Shown: positions 1-4,702 of the stretch, piece after piece | Position numbering within the stretch: position 1 is the first letter of the stretch | Layout: each line of letters opens with the position of its first letter | Assembly: GCA_024636425.1 (NCBI GenBank) | Contig: JAGXHB010000168.1 | Location: forward strand, 1 to 5,528 | Reading direction: 5' to 3' | Length of the DNA: 5,528 nt | From: Roseobacter sp. | GTDB lineage: Bacteria; Pseudomonadota; Alphaproteobacteria; Rhodobacterales; Rhodobacteraceae | Position numbers and translations under genes: made by a program | Notes under the pieces: model-generated | Told to the model about the DNA's origin: nothing | Seen by the model: the letters and a program-made list of their open reading frames with translations, nothing else | Database searches by the model: none

Positions 1-882
1 CTCGTAGGCGGTCGGCGCATTGGCCGCCGGTTGTTGGTGTGTGATCAGACCCGCCAGCGACAGCGCGCCGCTTTCCACAAGCGCGCGGGTGGCGATCAGG
101 TCATCGGGCTGCCATTCCGCTGCGATGCGGAACCGCGCTTCCTTCATAAAAGCGGGCGGAAACGCAAAGCTGAGCGGCTGGGTATAGAACCCCGCCAGAA
201 CGATTTCGCCGCCGCGCGCAATGCGGCCAACCAGGTCGTTCAACAGATCGGCATTGCCTGAAGCATCATAAATTGACCGGTAGTCCTTGCGCGGATCGGC
301 GTCGGGGTGAATGACCTCGTAGCCGACGGCACCGGTGCTGCGCTGCGCGTCGATTTCCCAAACGGTGGGCGCGGGCGCACCGGCGGCGACGGTCAACCGC
401 GCCAGCAAACGGCCCAGAACACCATGACCGACGATCAGATCGGGCACGGCCTTACCCTGCCCCGCCATCGCATGACGTGCCGTCGCGGCCAGCGCCAGCA
501 AGGCACCTTCCGCCTCGAAAGCACGGTCAATCTTGGTCACGCGGTCAGATTTTGTCACCAGCCGCTTGGCAGCACCGCCGAAGAGACCGAACGCATCCGT
601 ATAGCAGTTTGCACCCGGCACAAAAACGGTATCACCCGGCTTGAACGACGTGTCACGGCCAGCCTCGACCACCTCGCCCAAGGCCTCATAGCCGGGAACG
701 AGCGGATAGCCCATGCCGGGAAACGGTGGCATCTGACCGGTATAGAAAAGCTTTTCCGTCCCGGTAGAGATACCGGAATGTGTGATTTCAACCACAAGAT
801 CCTGCGCATCGGGGGCGTTGAGACACAGGGTTTGCACCCCTATCTTGTGTGGCCCTTCAAGGATGACAGCTTGGGTCTTCAC
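1..882 (-). CDS. bchC: BchC, bacteriochlorophyllide a (3-hydroxyethyl) dehydrogenase, C-terminus cut by window edge
   Basis: BchC oxidises the C3 1-hydroxyethyl group of the (bacterio)chlorophyllide ring to acetyl, a late step of bacteriochlorophyll a synthesis in the cytoplasm; it belongs to the medium-chain zinc-alcohol-dehydrogenase-like family. I translated 294 in-frame codons with no stop. The N-terminus reads MKTQAVILEGPHK. Residues 36-44 (SGISTGTEK) and 55-66 (PGMGYPLVPGYE) match the conserved N-terminal domain. A Rossmann nucleotide-binding motif GHGVLG lies at 152-157, followed by an acidic strand end (VWE, 174-176). A GEIVLAGFY block (225-233) and PPAFMKEAR (242-250) are typical of BchC. 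The start is GTG (880-882), with a strong GGGAGGG ribosome site six bases upstream; there is no ATG nearby. Family members are about 310 residues, so roughly 20 are missing at the left edge. The gene lies downstream of crtF on the same strand with its own operator-bearing promoter, and bchX would be expected next. Identification is from recalled homologues and motif order. Confidence 0.95.
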   Translation of the reverse strand, partial: MKTQAVILEGPHKIGVQTLCLNAPDAQDLVVEITHSGISTGTEKLFYTGQMPPFPGMGYPLVPGYEALGEVVEAGRDTSFKPGDTVFVPGANCYTDAFGLFGGAAKRLVTKSDRVTKIDRAFEAEGALLALAATARHAMAGQGKAVPDLIVGHGVLGRLLARLTVAAGAPAPTVWEIDAQRSTGAVGYEVIHPDADPRKDYRSIYDASGNADLLNDLVGRIARGGEIVLAGFYTQPLSFAFPPAFMKEARFRIAAEWQPDDLIATRALVESGALSLAGLITHQQPAANAPTAYE

Positions 883-888
883 GAAAAT

Positions 889-895
889 CCCTCCC
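889..895 (-). promoter_or_regulatory. Ribosome binding site of bchC
   Basis: On the minus strand GGGAGGG stands six bases before the GTG at 882-880. It decides the GTG start, because no ATG is available in frame close by and the residues after the GTG match the usual BchC N-terminus. Confidence 0.8.
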
Positions 896-943
896 AGAGA
901 TTTTTCCGCCCATCGCTGAATCAGTCAGTCTTTCTGGGCCTTA

Positions 944-961
944 TGTAAGCTTACCATTACA
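944..961. promoter_or_regulatory. PpsR/CrtJ operator, bchC-proximal
   Basis: TGT at 944-946 and ACA at 959-961 are separated by exactly 12 bases, the recognition pattern of the redox- and light-responsive repressor PpsR/CrtJ. It contains a perfect 10-bp palindrome GTAAGCTTAC (945-954). It covers the likely -10 region of the bchC promoter, so bound repressor would exclude RNA polymerase. Binding is inferred from the pattern and its place, not shown. Confidence 0.85.
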
Positions 962-975
962 AATCAATCTGTCAA
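948..975 (-). promoter_or_regulatory. Probable sigma-70 promoter of bchC
   Basis: On the minus strand a perfect -35 hexamer TTGACA (975-970) is followed after 16 bases by TAAGCT (953-948), a weak -10 match (3 of 6). The -35 forms the edge of the distal operator and the -10 lies inside the proximal one. This is the arrangement known for the CrtJ-repressed bchC promoter of Rhodobacter capsulatus. The exact transcription start cannot be fixed from sequence; a -10 one base further on (AAGCTT, 17-base spacer) is the alternative. Confidence 0.6.
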
Positions 976-987
976 CTTATGTTGACA
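970..987. promoter_or_regulatory. PpsR/CrtJ operator, bchC-distal
   Basis: TGT (970-972), 12 bases, ACA (985-987). The arms are perfect seven-base inverted repeats (TGTCAAC / GTTGACA) around a TTAT centre, stronger symmetry than the other operators here. It lies 8 bp from the proximal operator (centre to centre 26 bp), a spacing suited to cooperative binding of two dimers on one DNA face, as described for R. capsulatus bchC. It begins only nine bases beyond the crtF stop codon. Confidence 0.87.
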
Positions 988-996
988 CTTATCTTG

Positions 997-2130
997 TCAG
1001 ATTGTCGCAGTCTTTGTCGCGACGACCACTGATGTGATGAAAGGACGAGGGGCTTTCAAAGCGCGGATCTGGCTGAAGCCGGCCTTGTGACAGATGTCTG
1101 AAATCTCTGCCGCCGAACGTGCTTTGCCGGTGCGCATCGCCATCGTATAAAGGGCAAAATACGCATCACCTGCACGTTGGGGTGTATCGCCACCGGTCAT
1201 CGGCTCCGATATAATCAGCTTGCCCCCTGTCGGAAGGGCTGCATAAACCGCACCAATCAGCGAGGCGACAGTTTCATCGGCATGATCGTAAAGAATCCGG
1301 ATCAGGCTGATGGCATCTGCCCCTTTCGGCAACGCGTCATGGCGGAACGATCCGCCCTGCACCGTGATTCGGTCAGACAGTGGGGTTTCAGGCGTGCCCG
1401 CGACGACCTCTGGCAGGTCGAACAGCACGCCGTGAAGCTTCGGGCTGGTCTGAAGTGCTGCGCGCAAAAACGCACCAGTGCCGCCGCCGACGTCCATCAA
1501 CGTCTTGACCCCCCGCAGCGAAACAACGCTCAGCGTGTCTTGCGCGACCATCAACTGGCTTTGCGCCATCAAGTTGGAATAGGTCGCCGCGACATCGGGA
1601 TCACCTTGGCCATCCGCACCGAACACGTAGGGCCAGAACCCTGCAAGCTGCGTTTCAACCTCACCCCGGAAGAACGCAACGGGGTCGGAAAGATCACCGT
1701 AAAGAACACTATGATGCAGGATCATCTCGCGCAGCCCTGGCACGCCGACCAGCGCAGCACCCTTGCGCGCCAGCCTGAACGTGCCCTGCCGCCCCGACTT
1801 GAGCAACTTCATCGAGACAGCGGCCCGCAGCATCACGGCCATTCGGTCCGGCGGGATACGGCAGCGATGGCCCAGCGCGCTCGCGGTCATCGGACCATCC
1901 ATCAGCATGTCAGGAATGCGCAGATCAACCAGCGCCATCAATACTTGCGAATGACAGAACCCCGCCACCAGATCGAACAGCGCCTCGCCATCGCGGCGCA
2001 CCATCCGGCGAGTCAGGGGGAAGCGTGCCGCCCATGCCTGAAACGCAGGGGCCGCCAGCAGACGGTTGATACGCGCCGACAGACCGCGTCTGGCAGGATC
2101 GGATTTTGATGGCATCGAGATATCGGTCAT
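997..2130 (-). CDS. crtF: CrtF, carotenoid (hydroxyneurosporene / demethylspheroidene) O-methyltransferase
   Basis: CrtF transfers a methyl group from S-adenosylmethionine to the C1 hydroxyl made by CrtC, giving the methoxy end group of spheroidene-type carotenoids. The protein has 377 residues, about the family length. The N-terminal half is the dimerisation/substrate domain; the stretch AARFPLTRRMVRRDGEALFD (34-53) is typical of CrtF. The class I methyltransferase domain follows, with SAM motif I DVGGGTG at 213-219, LFDLP at 236-240, LIRILYDHADE at 276-286 and LIISEP at 305-310. I chose ATG 2130-2128, which starts MTDISMPSKS; the reading frame is open further upstream into crtE (to 2262), but that part is only a shadow of crtE. 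An inner ATG at 2115-2113 (372 residues) is possible. A weak AGGA sits 11 bases before the chosen start, overlapping the crtE stop. The 13-bp gap to crtE implies one transcript and probably coupled translation. Confidence 0.95.
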   Translation of the reverse strand: MTDISMPSKSDPARRGLSARINRLLAAPAFQAWAARFPLTRRMVRRDGEALFDLVAGFCHSQVLMALVDLRIPDMLMDGPMTASALGHRCRIPPDRMAVMLRAAVSMKLLKSGRQGTFRLARKGAALVGVPGLREMILHHSVLYGDLSDPVAFFRGEVETQLAGFWPYVFGADGQGDPDVAATYSNLMAQSQLMVAQDTLSVVSLRGVKTLMDVGGGTGAFLRAALQTSPKLHGVLFDLPEVVAGTPETPLSDRITVQGGSFRHDALPKGADAISLIRILYDHADETVASLIGAVYAALPTGGKLIISEPMTGGDTPQRAGDAYFALYTMAMRTGKARSAAEISDICHKAGFSQIRALKAPRPFITSVVVATKTATI

Positions 2131-2143
2131 AGCCGCCGCGATC

Positions 2144-3025
2144 CTATTCGCCGGGGACCGTCTGTTTCGCTGGATGTACAGGCGTAAGACGCTTGGCATA
2201 AGACTGCACCATCTGCGCCAGATGCCCCTCGCCCGGGCAAGACGGGATCGACGCAATCGCACCGCCCAAGGAATCCTTCAGCTTTTCGATTGCTCCCTCG
2301 ACGCCGAATTGCGCCACCGCGTTGGGCCGTGCATGAAGTGCGTCCTGCCCTGTCGGCTTGCCCAGCGTTTCAGAATCGTAAAGGGCATCGCGCAGATCAT
2401 CGGCAATCTGGAAGGCTGCGCCGATACGCTGGCCAAGCTCTTCCCACGCATCGGGATCCTGCCCGCCCGCGATCGCACCCATCTGGGTCGCAGCTACAAA
2501 CAAGGCGGCGGTCTTGGCAGAATGATAGGCCATGAGGTCAACGTCGGTTTCGCTTTCCCAACCCTGCCCGGCACAGATACCGCCGGGCATTCCGGTCTTG
2601 CGGGCCAGCGTCAGAACCAGCTGAGCCGACCGCATAGGATCAAGCGGGGCAACGCGCGCAAGCACCTCGAACCCCATGACAATCAGACTGTCCCCCGTCA
2701 GAACAGCCAGCGGTTCTGAATAGGCGCGGTGCAGCGAAGGCTTGCCGCGACGGGTATCGGCATCATCGAAGCAAGGCAGATCGTCATGCACCAGAGACGC
2801 ACAATGAATAAGCTCGAGCGCGCAGGCGGCTGCGTTTGAAATCTCGGGGTGGTCTTCGCCGCAGGCGGCCGCCACGCCCAGCAGGATCGTCGGCCTGATC
2901 CGTGCGCCCCCTGGTGAGACAGCATAATGTAACGCTGATTTCAGCTTGGCCGGCGTTGATCCCGTCTGCCCCAGCCGGATGGCGTCAGAGACTGCTGTTT
3001 CGATCCGCTCAGAAAATCCCAACAC
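2144..3025 (-). CDS. crtE: CrtE, geranylgeranyl diphosphate synthase
   Basis: CrtE condenses isopentenyl diphosphate with allylic diphosphates to make C20 geranylgeranyl diphosphate, feeding carotenoids and the bacteriochlorophyll tail. The 293-residue product is an all-alpha trans-prenyltransferase. Residues 37-47 (SPGGARIRPTI) carry the diphosphate-binding GG.R..R region. The first aspartate-rich motif is DDLPCFD (81-87, DDx4D type), followed by RRGKPSLH (92-99). The second is DDLRD (209-213) after FQIA. SIPSCPGEGHLAQMVQSYA (259-277) matches the CrtE C-terminal region. No ATG lies near the conserved start. I chose GTG (3025-3023), five bases after GGAGG; the adjacent TTG (3022-3020), eight bases after it, is nearly as good and would give 292 residues. 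An upstream extension to 3463 would run through the operators and into crtD on the other strand, so it is rejected. First gene of crtEF, divergent from crtD. Confidence 0.95.
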   Translation of the reverse strand: MLGFSERIETAVSDAIRLGQTGSTPAKLKSALHYAVSPGGARIRPTILLGVAAACGEDHPEISNAAACALELIHCASLVHDDLPCFDDADTRRGKPSLHRAYSEPLAVLTGDSLIVMGFEVLARVAPLDPMRSAQLVLTLARKTGMPGGICAGQGWESETDVDLMAYHSAKTAALFVAATQMGAIAGGQDPDAWEELGQRIGAAFQIADDLRDALYDSETLGKPTGQDALHARPNAVAQFGVEGAIEKLKDSLGGAIASIPSCPGEGHLAQMVQSYAKRLTPVHPAKQTVPGE

Positions 3026-3030
3026 GCACG

Positions 3031-3035
3031 CCTCC
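3031..3035 (-). promoter_or_regulatory. Ribosome binding site of crtE
   Basis: GGAGG on the minus strand, five bases before GTG 3025 and eight before TTG 3022. It places translation initiation at one of these two adjacent non-ATG codons and excludes starts further upstream. Confidence 0.8.
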
Positions 3036-3050
3036 GCTAATTTTTCTGTA

Positions 3051-3068
3051 TGTCCAGTGTAATTTACA
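3051..3068. promoter_or_regulatory. PpsR/CrtJ operator, crtE side
   Basis: TGT (3051-3053), 12 bases, ACA (3066-3068), matching the PpsR/CrtJ consensus. It overlaps a perfect palindrome GTGTAATTTACAC (3057-3069). It lies 26 bp upstream of the crtE start codon, so it should directly cover the crtE promoter or transcript start. Inferred from pattern and context. Confidence 0.83.
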
Positions 3069-3074
3069 CCATAC

Positions 3075-3092
3075 TGTAAACTATACTGGACA
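3075..3092. promoter_or_regulatory. PpsR/CrtJ operator, crtD side
   Basis: TGT (3075-3077), 12 bases, ACA (3090-3092). It is 6 bp from the crtE-side operator (24 bp centre to centre) and is largely its mirror image: outer arms TGTCCAGT and ACTGGACA and inner arms TTTACA and TGTAAA are symmetric about 3071.5. It contains TATACT (3082-3087), a 5-of-6 match to the -10 consensus pointing toward crtD; no good -35 sits at standard spacing. It probably represses crtD (and crtC) together with crtE. Confidence 0.83.
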
Positions 3093-3124
3093 CATTGCAG
3101 CTTCGAGTCAACAATCGGCTGAGT

Positions 3125-3129
3125 GAGGG
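3125..3129 (+). promoter_or_regulatory. Ribosome binding site of crtD
   Basis: GAGGG seven bases before TTG 3137. It supports TTG 3137 as the crtD start over the in-frame TTG at 3095, which abuts the operator and has no ribosome site. Confidence 0.7.
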
Positions 3130-3136
3130 CAAGATT

Positions 3137-4702
3137 TTGACTGCAGTAAAAAATAGGGTGGTGGTGATCGGTGCCGGTATCGGCGGCCTTGCAGCCGCCT
3201 TGCGTCTGGCTCATGCGGGCTGCGCCGTGACCGTGCTGGAGCGGTCGGGGACGCCCGGTGGTAAATTGCGCACTCTCCCCTCGGACGCAGGGCCGGTGGA
3301 TACAGGGCCTACGGTCTTGACCCTGCGCCACGTCTTTGACCAGTTGTTCGCCGATGTGGGTGAACGGCTGGACGACCATTTGGCCCTGAACCGCCAGACG
3401 CTGCTGGCACGGCATTACTGGTCTGACGGCACAAACCTTGATCTGGACGCAAGCCCCGATCAAAGCGCGCGCAACATTGAGACCGCCTTTGGCGCGAAGG
3501 CGCGATCAGAGTTTGAGTCGTTCTCTAACAAGGCAGAAATGCTGTTCGACGGGTTTGACCTGCCTATGATGCGGGCACCGGAACCTTCGGTCAAAGGGCT
3601 GGTCAGACATGTGATGCGCAATCCCGCGCTGATCCCTGCAATGGCCCCGCTCAAAACGCTCGCGGGGATGCTCAACAGTCATTTTAGTGAAAAGAAGCTG
3701 GCGCAATTGTTTGGCCGCTACGCCACCTATGTGGGCGGCTCGCCCTATCAGTCACCAGCGATCCTCGGTTTGATCTGGCATGCCGAAGCGCAGGGTGTCT
3801 GGACCGTGAAAGGAGGCATGCACCAGCTTGCCCGCACGATCGAGACGCTGGCCAAGCGCAAGGGTGCAACGTTTCACTACAACGTCGATGTAAAGCGGAT
3901 CGAATCGCAGGGCGGGCGCGCAGCCTACGTTACGGCCAGCAGCATGCGTGTGCCAGCTGATGCAGTGGTCTTCAACGGTGACCCGCAAGCCTTGGTAAAA
4001 GGGGCAATGGGGCACACCGCGCAACAGGCAGTGCCCCTCACAGCCACCAGCCCCCGCAGCCTGTCGGCTTGCGTCTATGCCTTTGCCGCTGAACCGCAAG
4101 GCCCCGATCTGGCGCATCATACGGTCTTTTTCGGCGATGATCCGCGGGCCGAATTTGATGCGCTGGCGGCGGGCCGTTTGCCAGATGACCCCAGTCTTTA
4201 TATCTGTGCGCAGGATCGCGGCACCGGCCAGCCCCACCCCCAAAACGAGCGGTTCGAGATTATCCTGAACGCGCCACCCACCACACAGCCGACCGATGCA
4301 GGAGACGCGACATGCCACCCCTTGATCTTCAACCGACTGCGGCAGTTCGGGCTGACCTTCAGTCCGACGCCGCTGGAACGGACGCTCAGCACACCGCTGA
4401 CGTTTCAGCGGCTGTTTCCACACTCGGACGGGGCGCTGTACGGGCGATCCCCACATGGGATGATGGCAGCCTTTGCGCGACCCACGGCGCGGACAGGAAT
4501 GACGGGTCTGTATCTGGCGGGCGGGGGGGCGCATCCGGGGGCCGGTCTGCCGATGGCAGCCCTCTCAGGCAAGCACGCGGCCGACACGATCTTGAGCGAC
4601 CTTGCTTTGACCTCGACGTTCCCGCAAACGGATATGCCTGGTGGTATGTCGACGGGGTCAGCGACGATGGCACCCGGGCCATCTCGATCATCGGCTTCAT
4701 AG
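3137..4702 (+). CDS. crtD: CrtD, 1-hydroxycarotenoid 3,4-desaturase (methoxyneurosporene dehydrogenase)
   Basis: CrtD introduces the 3,4 double bond into hydroxylated or methoxylated neurosporene-type carotenoids, at the membrane, using FAD. The 521-residue product is a phytoene-desaturase-type flavoprotein. It opens with an FAD Rossmann fold: GAGIGG at 12-17, the ribose-binding Glu at 35 (VLE) and GGKLR at 41-45. QGVWTVKGGMHQLA in the middle is the usual desaturase sheet region. Near the C-terminus GLYLAGGGAHPGAG (457-470) and PMAALSGKHAA are the conserved FAD-contact motif of this family. CrtD rather than CrtI is inferred from the position next to crtE and crtC and from SPHGMMAAFARPTART. 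The start is TTG with GAGGG seven bases upstream. The last ~30 residues are rich in Ser, Thr, Met and Pro and make it somewhat longer than the roughly 495 residues I recall for Rhodobacter CrtD; this tail shares its DNA with the start of CrtC in another frame. Confidence 0.94.
   Translation: MTAVKNRVVVIGAGIGGLAAALRLAHAGCAVTVLERSGTPGGKLRTLPSDAGPVDTGPTVLTLRHVFDQLFADVGERLDDHLALNRQTLLARHYWSDGTNLDLDASPDQSARNIETAFGAKARSEFESFSNKAEMLFDGFDLPMMRAPEPSVKGLVRHVMRNPALIPAMAPLKTLAGMLNSHFSEKKLAQLFGRYATYVGGSPYQSPAILGLIWHAEAQGVWTVKGGMHQLARTIETLAKRKGATFHYNVDVKRIESQGGRAAYVTASSMRVPADAVVFNGDPQALVKGAMGHTAQQAVPLTATSPRSLSACVYAFAAEPQGPDLAHHTVFFGDDPRAEFDALAAGRLPDDPSLYICAQDRGTGQPHPQNERFEIILNAPPTTQPTDAGDATCHPLIFNRLRQFGLTFSPTPLERTLSTPLTFQRLFPHSDGALYGRSPHGMMAAFARPTARTGMTGLYLAGGGAHPGAGLPMAALSGKHAADTILSDLALTSTFPQTDMPGGMSTGSATMAPGPSRSSAS
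4300..4304 (+). promoter_or_regulatory. Candidate ribosome binding site of crtC inside crtD
   Basis: AGGAG seven bases before an ATG at 4312 that is in the CrtC frame. It is the best-formed ribosome site on this strand near crtC. Since it lies in coding sequence of crtD, its use is inference; it would imply a crtC overlap of 391 bases. Confidence 0.4.

Noticed and set aside
307..948. Open plus-strand frame of about 213 codons opposite bchC
   Set aside because: It is antisense to a well-matched BchC, has an Arg/His/Gln/Gly-rich composition typical of shadow frames in GC-rich DNA, no ribosome site and no recognisable motif.
883..996. Possible rho-independent terminator between crtF and bchC
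   Set aside because: The inverted repeat at 970-987 is AT-rich with short arms and no following T run on the minus strand; its TGT-N12-ACA form and promoter position fit an operator.
1177..2109. Long open plus-strand frame (about 310 codons) opposite crtF
   Set aside because: The opposite strand encodes CrtF with an intact SAM motif; the plus-strand product is full of Arg, Gln and His and resembles nothing I know.
2131..2262. N-terminal extension of crtF to 2262
   Set aside because: It overlaps the conserved C-terminal part of crtE and has an Arg-rich, non-homologous composition; MTDISMPSKS at 2130 fits the family length.
2066..2719. Plus-strand open frame opposite crtE and the crtF start
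   Set aside because: Antisense shadow of CrtE, which keeps both aspartate-rich motifs; starts within crtF and has no supporting signal.
3095..3136. Earlier TTG start of crtD at 3095
   Set aside because: The codon abuts the operator ending at 3092, has no ribosome site, and adds residues not matching the family; TTG 3137 has GAGGG at proper spacing.
3026..3463. N-terminal extension of crtE up to 3463
   Set aside because: It would translate through both operators and the start of crtD on the other strand. Family homology and GGAGG place the start at 3020-3025.
3752..4534. Minus-strand open frame of 260 codons opposite crtD
   Set aside because: Antisense to conserved CrtD sequence; composition and lack of motifs indicate a shadow frame.
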